Assembly (NCBI GenBank): GCA_026874595.1
Contig: CM049311.1
Location: forward strand, 15,283,676-15,347,675
DNA length: 64,000 nt
Source: Sipunculus nudus
Lineage: Eukaryota > Annelida > Sipuncula > Golfingiida > Sipunculidae
Reading direction: 5' to 3'
The translations under genes were made by a program, and so were the position numbers. This document shows, piece after piece, positions 39,367 to 51,279 of this stretch; position 1 is the stretch's first letter; the number at the start of each line of letters is the position of its first letter. The notes beneath the pieces are model-generated. The model ran no database searches. It saw only the letters and a program-made list of their open reading frames with translations, and was not told the origin of the DNA.

Positions 39367-39486
39367 GGAAGGGGTCCTTGGTGACCAGCTTATTTGAATT
39401 CTGCCTCCAAAACTGAAGATCATAGAAGAATGGATGGGATGATCTGTGATAGTACACCTCGGCAGCTGAATAAGCTAGATCAGATG
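39367..39486 (+). CDS. Coding exon 1 (CDS from 39430) of the shared N-terminus
   Basis: Acceptor caacag before 39367, donor ATG/gtaagt after 39486. Coding starts at the ATG at 39430, the first ATG in a frame that has an in-frame TGA at 39379-39381 upstream in the same exon. It encodes 19 residues, MDGMICDSTPRQLNKLDQM, ending in phase 0 and fitting the next exon. A second in-frame ATG at residue 4 could also be used. The protein part is not a domain I recognise; it begins a short leucine-rich helical module. Confidence 0.7.
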
Positions 39487-40099
39487 GTAAGTTATTTAAT
39501 GTTAGCTACTTGCACTGTAAACTACCAAGAACAAAGACTTAATCCTGCAGATTTTTTTTCTTTAGGTAAATTCAGATGAGGCTTCCTTAATATATTACTG
39601 GGATAAATATAACTCCATTTAAGTACGTTTCAGGTAATTACAAGTATAGTCAATATAGTTTTGACTTTAACAAACTACTGATCTTTCATAGAAGGGAAGT
39701 GTGAGTATTAATGTGTGTATCTGTTTATTGGTTGTCCCCCTCTGCCTCAGATTATTGGTTTGTTGACTGAGGGATGATAAATTAATGCTTTGTGTAAATA
39801 TTATGAACGTGCAGTGTCTTCACTGCATCTAGTATGACTTTCACATATTCATTAGGGGGAAAATATTTATTAAGTTAACATTTCTATCCTAGGCACTGTC
39901 TCCCCTATTCTTATTGTGAGTGCATCTTATTTTACTTTCAAATTGATTTAATATATTCCTTAATTATATGAACAGACTTTTACATTAACCTGCAGTAAAT
40001 ACATCTTTTCTCACTTTTCAAAATATTCCTAATGTAAAGTTCATTTACCAGTGATTTTCCTGATAGACATGTTCCACTCGTGTTTGTTTCTTGTCACAG

Positions 40100-40212
40100 T
40101 GTCTTCAGATAATAGACTTGGTTGACCAGCTGCCACCTGCAGTGCACATGGACGTTCTTGATGCCCTTCAGGCCCTTGTCACCAAGGTCGTCACCAAGAT
40201 GAAGCCTGGATG
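40100..40212 (+). CDS. Coding exon 2 of the shared N-terminus
   Basis: Acceptor gtcacag before 40100 and donor GATG/gtgagt after 40212. It encodes 37 residues starting CLQIIDLVDQLPPAVHMDVL and rich in Leu, Val and Ala, then two bases of a split codon. The composition suggests two amphipathic helices, possibly for self-association. I do not recognise the family. Phase 0 in, phase 2 out, consistent with its neighbours. Confidence 0.75.
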
Positions 40213-40732
40213 GTGAGTGATTTTGATTGCTTATAATCATTTACCTGTAATACTCCTCAACTATTGAAACACTCTCACTTTCTTTCAGTAACATAATGGT
40301 TAGACTGCATCTAATTTAAATATTTGCAGAGCAAATTATCTCCAGTGTGTCAACTTTATGGATACATGTCAACTGTTATGTTATATTGTTCAGAATCATT
40401 CAGCATGTATTGGATTTATTCAGTTTATGTGAAAATGGTAGAATTAAATATATATGATGTTTAAAGGAACTGGTAGGAGTTTTGAAATCCTGTTAGCCAC
40501 ATGTCTAATGTAGGCCATGTGGATGCAGCCACACTGTTCTGTCAGTTGCTGCTTTGAAAAACATGAATATTTATGAATAAATTAGAGTAAATATTATGAA
40601 TATTCAGTAATGAAATCTTGTAATTTACAAATCAAGATATATTTATAAATTTTAGTTTCAGGAATTCTAACATTCTCATTTTGTTCAACCACACAATCTC
40701 CTGAAAGAATGCATGTATTTATGTTTGTTTTT
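40213..40732. other. Intron segment, nothing recognised
   Basis: AT-rich intron between coding exon 2 and the nested HINE-like cluster. Confidence 0.5.
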
Positions 40733-43700
40733 AGCTCAGCTGACTATAAGTCATCTGAGCTATAGTCGTGGTCCATTGTCTGTCCGTCCGCCCCTCTGTC
40801 TGTCCGTCCGTCCATAGATGTGGCACGTTTTGAAACCGTAAGACCTAGGAATCCAAAATTCAGCGTAATGTTAGATATCCCCAAGATCTACCAAGCCGAA
40901 AACTGGGTCTTTGCGACTTCGTTTTGTGAGAAATTAAGGAAGAACCTCAATTTTTTATTAAAAACCTATTTTTACACTTCAGGACTGCCTAATATCAAAA
41001 CCACTCATCTGTTTTTCCTCATATTTACCATAAATATTCCTCTATATAGTTCCTATGTACATGCCAGATATTAGGTCTGTTAAGTATAAATTCTTTAAGT
41101 TATGGGCCCGAACATAATGGACTTTATAAAAAATCAAAAAAATATTTACTTAACATGAAAAATTTTAAAACTAGAGTCTTTTTTCCAAAGTATATAACTA
41201 TGTTTAATTAAGATTCATTTGTTTACCCAAAATTAAAACTGAATTTTGTAATTTTTAGCTCAGCTGACTATAAGTCATCTGAGCTATAGTTGTGGTCCAT
41301 TGTCCGTCGTCCGTCCGTCTGTCCATCTGTCCGTCCGTCCGTCCGTAGATGTGGCACATTTTGAAACCGTAAGACCTAGGAATCCAAAATTCGGCATAAT
41401 GTAAGATGTCCCCAAGATCTCCTACCAAGCCGAAAACTGGGTCTTTGCAACTTCGTTCCTTAGAGAAATTAAGGAAAAACCTCAATTTTTTATTAAAAAC
41501 CTATTTTCACACTCAGGACTGCCTAAAATCAAAACCACTCATCTGTTTTTCCTCATATTTACCATAAATATTCCTCTATATAGTTCCTATGTACATGCCA
41601 GAAATTATGTCTGTATTATTTAATTTAAAAAAGTTATGGGCCCAAACATAATGCATTTTGTAAAAAATCAGGAAAGTTATTTGATCACTTAACACAAAAA
41701 ATGTTAAAGCTATCGACCTTTTTTCCAGTAATATAACTTTAATTAATCAAAATTAAATTGTATACCAAAAATTAGATGAAAATCTTTTAAATTTTCTAAA
41801 ATATTAATAAAAATAAAAAATTGGTACCTTAAATTTTGCCCAACTTTGACCATGGCACGTTTTTTTCCTGTAAGTACTGTGGATTTAATTTTCACAGCAT
41901 GTTTTTGTTAGCATTTCAACTGTTAACACTAAAAATTTGAAACCAGTTGATCAAAAACTGTAGATTTTAATAAGTTTTCGAGCACCATGTAACATATTGT
42001 TTACATCAAGCTAGTGTTATGCAGTTTGCAAGAGCTCAGCTCCCCAGCTTCAGCTCTTAGTTCCTTAAATTCGGCATACAGTTAGATGTCTCCAAAATCC
42101 CCTACCATGCCAAGAATTTGGTCACTAGGACTTAATACCTTCGAGATATTAATGAAAAACTTCATTTTTCCATTAAAAACCCATTGTTACACTTCAAGAC
42201 TGCCTAATATCAAAACCACTCATCTGACTTTAATCATAAATAATATACATATTTTTCATTCTCTATGCACATGCCAGAATGATGTCAGTATTGCGTAATT
42301 GTTTTAAGTTATGGGCCCAAACATAATGGACTTTGTAAAAAATCAAGAAATATATTTACTCCCTTAACAAGGACATTGCTGAAGCTAGAGATTTTTTTGT
42401 CAGGGATGTAACATAATTTAATCAAGATTCAATTGAATACCCAAAATTAGTTCTGAATTTTTCAAATTTTATAAGTTATTAGTATAAATATAAAATTAGT
42501 ACCTTAAATTTTGCCCAACTGTGACCATGGCACGTTTGTGTCCTGTGAGCACTGTTGATATAATTTTCATATCATGCACACATTAGGATTTCAGCTTTTT
42601 AGTTTAGAAAGCTGAAAGAAATTGGCCAAAAATTGTAGCTTTTAATAATGTTTTTTATGAGACCCTGTCAGACTTTGGCTCTCTCCAGCCCCTCTTGAGT
42701 CACCTGTATGTTGACCTTGTTGACCTTTCATCAAATTATGCACGCTTGAGGCCAGGCATACAGGAATCCAGGCAGCTTATGGCCAGCCACAGTTGATCCA
42801 GGTGTCCAACCCAACTCATCTAGTAGTTTTAACCAACAACATAACAATAAACAATAAATTAATAAATTTTTATTGGTTTTTAATAACAAATTAAAGAAAA
42901 ATAGAAAAGGAATTTGTTAGTTTATAATAACAGGAAATTAACTTGCAGTTACTGATGATATAAGAATCTTGTATCGATGGGTAGAATGTCACATATTCCA
43001 AATAACACCATGCAGTCACCTATGGCATTTTTCAGTTCAATTTTAATGATAAAGAAGTAAATTATATTATTCATTACTAATCATTAGGGATCATATGAAG
43101 GAAATTAATGATAGACAAAGATGCAGTTGATAATATTAATCTAGATTCCTACTGTGTCTAGTGTGTACATTGATGTGAAATTAGTCCAAAATGAATTTTT
43201 TACAGTTATTTTTAATATAAATAAAAGCCATAAAACCAGGTACTTATGATCATTATTTAAATGTGTGAATTTTGTATATTCTGGATTCTCAACATCATTG
43301 GTTGGTAAAACTGAATAAATACCAGACATGGTGCGAATACTTTGTAATTGTATTTAAATACGAATATGATTATGTACTCCATTATAAAATTTCTTGCATA
43401 AAGAATAGGAATTCAGGTAAAAATGAAAGTATATGAATACTCGTGCAAATACTTTCAAAATGTATTCATGAATGCATTCATGAATATATTCTTTAATATA
43501 TTTTAATATGAGTTATATTTCATTTTAAAAAATCATATGATTCTCTTATTATTTTTTATAAAAATTATATTTGGGACAAATTTTTATTTTTTTAAAATAA
43601 ATAGTTAAACTCTTATATTATATGTTTTGCTTATAAGTTATATGGCCAAGTCAAAATCTGTGTGACAATAGTACTCCATTTGTTAATAAAATAAATGAAA

Positions 43701-45238
43701 TCAATCCTCTTCCCTGTCTCCAAAGGTACTATCAAAATCATACATAAGCTAAACAACAACAACTCATAATACAGCTTATATTTATTACCACACAAAACCA
43801 GCATGTGCCTCATTTCTAAATAATATTTTTTTATCATATATAACAGCTGAGCGTCGTGACCCATAGGTCCCTTGTTTTAAGTTATTAGCATAAAAATAAA
43901 ATCAGTACCTTAAATTTTGCCCAACTTTGACCATGGCACATTTTTTTTCTGTGAGTACCATTGATTTAATTTTCACAGCATGTAAACATAAATATTTAAT
44001 TTGTTTAAATAATTTGTGAAAATAAAAGCTTGAAAATTAAGCTAGTAATTGATTTTTTTCTTGAGGCTCTATTGTAGACATTTGCTTTGATTACAGATGC
44101 AGGGTCCCACTCCAGGTCACTGGAAGTCATCTATGCCATGGTTTCTGATTTGTTACAGTCACTTGGGGAGATCCCCTGCTGTGACAGGTGTACAATTATT
44201 CTCATATCACCACTCTAATCACACCCATAACCCCCCCCCCCCCCCCAAAAAAAAAAAAAACCCAACCCACAAAGTGTTATGCAGTAATTGTTATTGTTTT
44301 TACTCCTTAATTGAAATGCTGTTTCCACTCCGATATGCAAAAACTTTCCTTGAAAAAGTAATTCAAGGTGTAATCCAGAAGATGCAATGTTGTGTAATAT
44401 AGCATTTTAAAAGAAATCAATTGATTTAACAAATATAATTGAACCCATCAGTATGCTTAAATTTATAAAATAAGAAGCACATTATGGAAAAATAAAGACA
44501 CAATTAAAATTTGTGAAATCTAAATCAAGTATTATTTTTAGATATTTATTGTTTTGCAGATTTAAAAGATATATTTTTGTGGTAAAAATAAAGAAACATT
44601 TGTATGCATGATGTGGTGTTATCTGACAAGATTGAGCTAGATTTATGATGATGCAATTGAGAATTATGAATCAACTTTTATATTCAGATATATATGTTAT
44701 ATTGGAAATGTATAGAAATATAAACTTAAATTAAAAAAAAAATTGATATAAAAAATGAGGATATAATACAAACGTTTGTTAATTATTTTCCTGCTTCAAC
44801 AGAATTTGAGATCAGGCTTTGTTTGCCCTGTTTTATGTTGTTAATTAGTTATATTTCAACTGTATACATTTCATTAAAAAAATACATATATATTTAATAA
44901 TATATATTATACAAAAAATAGATTCAATTGAACAAATGTGTAAACTACTGAAATATCAACAGTTAATCAAAAAGCCAACTAATGATCATTGTAATAGTAC
45001 AGATCATTTGTTCACAAACTGCTTACATGCTTCAGTTTCAACATTAGGAAACACATGGTCAGGTCACAAAATATTATTTGCAACAATTTCTTGCTTATCA
45101 ATACAAACCAATCATATAAACCAACCATGGCCTTTATTACCTCTTCCTCTTACACTTTGTCTCCATTTGATATTATTTTAGATTTTTATCTTCAAGGTCA
45201 ACTTCAGCTGAGCACAGTGACCCATGGGTCCCTTGTTT
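40733..45238 (+). mobile_element. HINE-like element (outer copy) interrupted by a complete inner copy
   Basis: Plus orientation 5' end AGCTCAGCTGACTATAAGTC at 40733, GTCY tract at about 40772-40815, core to 41256. The core is interrupted by the element 41257-43878 and resumes as AAGTTATTAGCATAAA. It ends with CAGCTGAGCACAGTGACCC and CTTGTTT at about 45205-45238. The uninterrupted order is visible in the inverted relative at 22009-24503 (around 23960), which confirms the nesting. Contains the exon-like block 44097-44187 and a C16-A14 run at 44231-44260. Confidence 0.65.
41257..43878 (+). mobile_element. HINE-like element, copy 2 of the near-identical inverted pair
   Basis: Same layout as 7912-10552 in opposite orientation: 5' near-palindrome at 41257, GTCC/GTCT tract 41300-41345, two core units, the AT-rich part with the same 24-bp palindrome (43463-43486), and 3' end GCTGAGCGTCGTGACCC. 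A 77-codon stretch at the 3' end differs from copy 1 at only two residues, although it is not a real gene, which shows recent shared origin. Both junctions fall in T runs. Confidence 0.7.
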
Positions 45239-45444
45239 ACTGCATGTAAACCTATAAAATTTGTGGTCTGTACACACCAATCAAACAATAGAACAGGCCT
45301 GGACCAGATCCCATTCTTCTCAGACCCTTATACTAAGAATGTTATAGAGATAGATATGGGACCAAATAAACTTTTTTTAATCAGGATGTATGATTACTTC
45401 ATTGCATTATTGCTATTCAGTCTTTGAATTTCCTCTGTTTTCAG

Positions 45445-45548
45445 TATTACAGCTGTTAAGTTCATGTTGGAAACCCAGTCAGAAGAAGTGGAAGACGTGA
45501 GAAGTCTTTTAGGAGGAACAGATGAACAAGAAGACATGCCACCTGCAG
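45445..45548 (+). CDS. Coding exon 3 of the shared N-terminus; splice hub in phase 1
   Basis: Acceptor ctgttttcag before 45445 and donor TGCAG/gtgtgt after 45548. Completes a Cys codon and encodes 34 residues ending in an acidic stretch (EEVEDVRSLLGGTDEQEDM) and PPA, then one base of a split codon. The exit phase 1 is matched by two different downstream acceptors: 50377 (gives Ala then VKQE, Crypton branch) and 59133 (gives Asp then IQIKEE, zinc-finger branch). Both provide a SUMO-type psi-K-x-E motif right after the junction. Confidence 0.7.
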
Positions 45549-46250
45549 GTGTGTGATCAGATACTGAGATTACCAGTGTTGTTGTAGAGTCAACTTTATC
45601 GGAGTTGTTGTGCAAGTCCTAGCAAACTGCATCCCTTTCTGAGTCCATGAGGTTCAAATCCAAGTCAACTTCCTTTTAGTTAAAGTCTTATAAGAAATTG
45701 AGTCAAATTCAGTCCTTGAGGATAAAATCCAATTCCATCTTCTTTGAATCCAAGTTTTATAAATGGAGCCACTCTGAGTCTCCCTAAAAATCATAATTTT
45801 TAGTCATTATGCTAATAAAAGTCCTTTTAAATGCAAAGAGGAAAAAAAGATTGTTCATTTTGATGTCATAGTCTCAAACAGTGATGAAACAAATTTTGAC
45901 AAACTGAAATTTTTGTTTTAATGTGAAAAGTGCTATGGTTTATGGCTCCAACTGAACTTGCATGAGAAATTACTTTACTTTCTAAAGGGATCTGCTGGTA
46001 AGCAGGTTAAGCATGTACTGGTGTTGATAGTGTGTTTTCTAATAAATGCATCAAAATTTACATAATAAAGCTTTTCTTATTATTAACTGGGGCTGAACTT
46101 GTTCTTATCTACTGAGTCCTAAATACCAAATAAAAATCCCAGTCCAAGACTGTCCAAGTTAAAGTCCAAAGTCATGTAAAAAAAAGACTTGAGTCTGGAT
46201 AACTGTGATTATATTTATACAGTGTTCAGACACCCTGTCCTCCTGTTTTT
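45549..46250. repeat. Intron stretch rich in AAGTCC/GAGTC words
   Basis: Degenerate GAGTCC, AAGTCC and GACTTGAGTC words from about 45640 to 46215 resemble the motif-rich repeat at 33895-34400. No coding capacity. Confidence 0.4.
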
Positions 46251-47988
46251 AGCTCAGCTGACTGTAAGTCATCTGAGCTTTAGCGAGCACTCTTTGTCCA
46301 TTGTCCATTAACTTTTACCTTGTGAGCGGATTATCTCGAAAAGGATTCACAGTCAGAATTTTATTTCCTCAGTAAAGATGTATATCGACAAAATCTCGGT
46401 CAAATTCGAAGATGGGTGACCTTGACCTATTTTTCTACATTTTAGAGCTGTTTATAGAAAAACACTTAGACACGTATTACTCAGAAACCATTTGGGGATT
46501 TTCACAAAACTTACTATTATCATTGGGACTGATAGTTTGTACCTGCTACACAAGTTTGGATGCGCCACCTACAATTTCTGATTTTTATTGAATAGAAAAT
46601 AACTCAGGAGCTTATTTCTCAGGAAGCATTTGGAGGATTGTTATGAAACATGGTATATACCTCTCAAATTTATATTTATAACTAAGACATGTACATATAT
46701 ACATCCGAATGACAACAAATATTTTGTACTTGTTACTGTAACCATCTATATACACTGTTCTTTTGGCTAAGGGCTTTTATCAGTCTTTGCTGATATTCTA
46801 GTTTTGCTCTATACCTCCAAGAATAATGAAAAATTTATTACAAAAGCTCAAGTATTTGAACAACTTATGCATTGATCACCATGATTCTTTGCATGGATAT
46901 TAATCAGGGAATGTTTCATCAGTCTCTGCAGACCTGTATTTTTACTTTTTTTTTTTACTTTATTTTTATCTTTTTTTTGAGAACTTAAAAGATGCGGTCA
47001 TCTATTAACAGGGCACAAATCGTAACGGCTAGACCTAGAATATTCTTTCATGACATGCTGGGAGGCCCATGAAAAGTCTCCTTCGAAACCTGAAATTAGG
47101 TCTCTGTCTCCCATATTGTCCAAGCTATGGGGCTCTGAAGTACCCCCCAGAATAATTGAAAATTTGATACCAAAGAAGGGCACAAATCAAAACCATAGGG
47201 CCGGGATCCTCTAACATGACCTCCTTTGACTTTCTCAATAGTTCTTTCCAGAAACCTGTTATTGGGTTACAGTTACCTATATTCTCAGAGTTTTGGGGTA
47301 TGTTTGAGCACCCCAGAAATAATGCAAAATACACACAAATTGCCAGATTCCTCATGAAAGGCTGGTTTGATTGTTATCAAATATGTTGTGCTTATGGGTC
47401 TTGATGAACTTAAGCTAATATTCATGAACAATGATGCCACCTATCTTAATTGGTTATCTGTGCAAGGACATATTATCAACATGTCAGTTGGCCCGATGTA
47501 ATGGGAGGCATGGGTTCGAGCCTGACTGTGGCAGGTATCTTCCCATGTCAGACTTTCACCCAGGGTCTTAAAATAATTGGGAAGATATCGGGGAGCTTGG
47601 CTTTCTGATATCGGGCTGGCCCCAGCCTATCGGGGCCGTTTGTGGATATGTCATTCGGGGACCGAAGACGACTGTCTGTGCGACAAGTACGTGCAGTCTC
47701 TTAAGGAAGATCTGATGGCTATCCAGTGTGTTTAAACCAGCTGCTGGCTGGCTAGGGTTCACACCTGAGATAACACGGGGCTCGTCGTATGAATGAAATT
47801 CCCGCACACCTGACAGGAAGGCGCCAGACTGGCACACCCTGAAAGGGAGCCCGCAAAACGAACCATTTATAGTGTAAGGTAGTGTAAGAAGCATTAAAAA
47901 ATGGAGATCGGTACCTCCACCCCAAAAAAAAATAAAAATAAAAAAAAATGATAGTTGGCTGAGCGTCATGACCCATGGGTCACTTTTT
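46251..47988 (+). mobile_element. HINE-like element carrying a SINE-like insertion
   Basis: 5' end AGCTCAGCTGACTGTAAGTC at 46251, short GTCC tract, a core related to 10555-11150, then a second core type (AACAGGGCACAAATCGTAAC, about 47005). The 3' end GCTGAGCGTCATGACCC lies at 47959-47988. Plus orientation, in the intron after coding exon 3. Confidence 0.65.
47493..47952 (+). mobile_element. SINE-like retroposon with 7-bp target duplication
   Basis: A 460-bp block inserted in the HINE-like 3' region. It has AGTTGGC immediately before (47486-47492) and immediately after (47953-47959). The empty-site order is seen in the related element at 57760-57790. It carries a pol III B-box-like GGGTTCGAGCC at about 47512-47522 near its start and an A-rich tail (47923-47949). 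The A box appears lost, suggesting 5' truncation of a tRNA-derived SINE. It is GC-richer than its host. Confidence 0.6.
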
Positions 47989-50376
47989 TTTCATGATACT
48001 TCTCTCAAATCCATTTGAATAGGAAAACATAAGAGAAGAAATAAAAAGGGTCTTAAACTTTTCCTTACAACGTTTTGCTTTTGTTAAGAAATGAGTCTTT
48101 CATAGTATCACTTCAAAATGCCATCATTTAGACATTTAAAATATGAAAAGATGATTGAGGTAGGTCATAGAGAATGCACAAACCAGAGGTTTGGGACCAT
48201 AAAGGTCCTCAATTAGGGCCCTATGATCACCAGTTTTGGATGTCAGATTGGTCAGAAATTTAATATCACAGATAATCTAAAAGATACCAATTTTCAGAAA
48301 AATTCACAGCATTATCTAAAAAGGTTATTGTGAAATATTTTTAAAATATTTTCCTGGCAACCATATAGGATTTAACAGGAAACTGAAATTTGAAGGCACT
48401 GATCCCCTCATGGATGTCAGTTATTTGTGAAAGATGGAATATTTGAATCCATAAATCCACATTAGAATTTTGATGGGTCTGTAATTCAGTTAGAGTAGAG
48501 GCCTCTTAGGCACCAATCATCTCTGTGAATTTGAGAAAGATCAAATGTATTTTCTTTGAGATATTGCACACAAAAGAAAATCACTGATTGTGCTCTGGTG
48601 GCCATATTGGATTTCCAGTGGGTCTGTAATTGGATAGGGCTGGGGCCCTCATAGACACCAATCATATTGTGTGTGAATGGAAATCATCCAATTGGGCTAC
48701 TGTGGCCATATTGGAAGTCGGACAGGTCTGTAATTTGATAGGTCTGGAGCCTTCATGGACACCAATTATCCCTTGAGAAAGATCCAGCATCTTCTTGTTG
48801 AGATACTGAGTGAGAAAGAAAGCGTCACTGAAAGACAGACTGATGGATAGAGGGAACAACAGATGGCAAGAAGGATGGCAAGACAAACAGACGGGCAACA
48901 AAATCACTATAAAGCTCTGCTTTTTCAAGCATGCCTTTACTAGTTGCGAAGTAGTACAATCAGCAAATTATACACCATTTTCTCATATATTGATTTTCAT
49001 CTCTTATCAGGAACTTCAAACAAAGCAAGGCATTTTATTCATTCCAGTTCAACATGCAGGAGTCTTGTTCTGCTGGTGCACAGAAAAGTTAAAGATAAAT
49101 TGTCTGCTTAATATTTAACCTATACAAAAGACACTTTGACAAGGGTAGTGGAATAGGCCATAGGCATCATATCCAGTCTGTCCTTCAGGAATTCTCATTG
49201 GTTACTTAGGGGACCCATGAGTCATCACTTAAGTCTGTTTAGATAAGTAGAGCTTTTCTTCCATTATTATTTGAATAACCTGTCACATTTACAAGTACCA
49301 TTTGTACATGTGTGTTTCATACAGAAGAAAACAAATCCTTGCTCACTGTGACTCATAAAATCAAACCTGTGTCTATTTAAAAACATCGCAAAGTTTGTTG
49401 GATACACTTTTCTAAGGTTCCATGTGACATCATGTTGAAAGAAAAAGCCGGATGACATACCCGCAAAGCGGATGTATATATTAAACATTATACTAGAGGA
49501 ATTTGTGAGCCAGGCTGATGCTGGATGAATCTTAGTTAAATATCTTTAAACACATGGCCAATGTAATTTGGCTGTCTACAATTAAGAGTGATATATATGT
49601 GTGTTATTGATTGCCTTAAGATAGAATACATATGAGATAGCATAGATAGTATTATTACAGCAGTCATTCTAGCTCATAAACCAAGATGCTTCTGTGTTTA
49701 TGCCAGAAGGCTTTTGAGTGTTTGTGTATCACCTGCACAAAATAGTTATAATCTTTTCCTATTGAGTTCATTTTTAAATGACCCCCAGGGCGGGTCTCAA
49801 AATAGTATCCTTCATCTGCATTGAAAAACCCTCAGGTTGTCCATATGAACATTAAATTCTCACTAAAAATTATTTTAAACATTGTTAGATTTCCATGTGA
49901 TTCTGACAGATATCATTAACAAGAGATCAGTTGTGAAATGACAAGGTATATATAATACACAATGAAATTGCAGTGATAATTTGTTTTGATACCATAAGAC
50001 ATAGCCACTAACAAAAATAACATTTGGGATTACTGAAGAAGACTGCTTCTGTATCATCCAAAGAATTTACTTAATAAAATTGCTGATTTGCAGGTTCATT
50101 TGAAAACAAAGATAGTAAAGGCTAGGTAATATCTATGTGATGAAAGAACCAAACAACCACAAAGAATGGGCCACTAAAAGAAATGATCTTTTTAAATTTT
50201 TTTACATTTATTAGAAAAAGAGAAATGATACAAAAGAAAGATTTAAAATGTGAAAGATATATAATGTTTGAAGTAAGATTGAAACTGAAAATGACTGATA
50301 TATGTTGAGCATTTGTTATATTTGTTTGAATTAGAATTAATTGAAAATTCACTCTTTCATTCTCAAATTCTGACAG
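47989..50376. repeat. Intron with a tandem core repeat at 48150-48935
   Basis: Units built on GGCCATATTGGATTTCC and GGTCTGTAATTTGATAGG recur near 48350, 48597 and 48702, ending in a CAGA/GACA-rich tract (48830-48895). This again resembles a pearl/HINE layout, but its ends were not resolved. The rest of the intron (48936-50376) is AT-rich with no supported gene. Confidence 0.45.
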
Positions 50377-50645
50377 CTGTTAAACAGGAACAGGATGACA
50401 GTGAAGGAATGAGTGTTGATCAGGGTAATGTGGAAGCCATTGAGGTTTTAAATATTGCGGGAAAAGCTGTGACGAATGTTGCGGTAAGCACAGGCAGTGA
50501 GATCAAGAGTCATACAGGTGCACAGACAAAAACAGAAAACGTGGAAACAGAAAGAGATCAGAAGTGGAGAGATACAAAGTGGGTCGCAAAACTGTGGTCT
50601 GAATGGAGGGAGAGACATAACATAAATGTTGCTGCTAAGGACAAG
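50377..50645 (+). CDS. Crypton-branch exon 4: SUMO-motif linker and start of the ZMYM/QRICH1-like domain
   Basis: Acceptor tctgacag before 50377, donor GACAAG/gtatgc after 50645. Completes an Ala codon and encodes 89 residues. It opens with VKQEQDD, a SUMO consensus with negatively charged tail, runs through a polar linker, and ends KWVAKLWSEWRERHNINV, followed by AAKDK. Trp-x3-Leu-Trp-x2-Trp is the usual start of the ZMYM2-4/QRICH1 C-terminal domain, where a helical segment precedes the recombinase-derived fold. Phase 0 exit joins the large exon at 51280. Protein residues 92-181 in the predicted 493-residue product. Confidence 0.75.
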
Positions 50646-51279
50646 GTATGCAATATATTTGTCAAAACGTTTAAGTTTCTCAGACATAGCTTGTCACAAA
50701 CATTGAATATTAGCTATTTAATTCTTGAATATTTCCAGTCTAAGTGTTCACTCAGATGTATTGTATGAGCAAACCGTCACTCTCTTTCTTGGCAATGGGA
50801 TTTAATGTGTGTGAAAATTGGCATTGGGATTTAATGTATGTGAAAATTAAAGTGAAATCTTACCAGTAATTGTATTTTGATTATTTGGATAAGATTTATC
50901 ATTAATTTGCCTCTTCAGAGCAAAAAAAAAATTATTATTATTATGAAAGCACATCGTCACATCACAAAATATTATATGGTACAAAATATCCTCAAGTCCA
51001 GCAAGGCAATCAGGCATAGCCTACATTTTCTTAATTCTCAGAGATGGCATTGAGAACTTATGATGAATGCTTATGGTTTCTAGTTTGACTGTTGGCTTTA
51101 TCATTACCTATTTATTTTTTTCCCACCTGTCTAGTCCACTAAGTCCACTAAGATACCTCCCTTGCTTGTTATCCAGACTAATCAGCTGAGCATCATGACC
51201 TGTGGGTCACTTGTTTATTCCTCATTTTAAGCAAGATTACAAAATAAGGAGTTCTCTTATATTGACTATTTCCTTTCAG
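50646..51279. other. Intron ending with a HINE-like 3' terminus
   Basis: AT-rich. AATCAGCTGAGCATCATGACC followed by TGTGGGTCACTTGTTT at about 51179-51214 is a HINE-like 3' end in gene orientation, 66 bases before the acceptor at 51280. No matching 5' end was identified. Confidence 0.55.

Noticed and set aside
47512-47522. tRNA-like B box, possible tRNA gene
   Set aside because: No cloverleaf could be drawn and no A box is present; better explained as the head of a SINE-like insert with target duplications.
51202-51279. In-frame ATG upstream of the Crypton-domain exon as a gene start
   Set aside because: This part overlaps the HINE-like 3' end and the polypyrimidine tract of a strong acceptor at 51280; a spliced upstream exon in matching phase is present.
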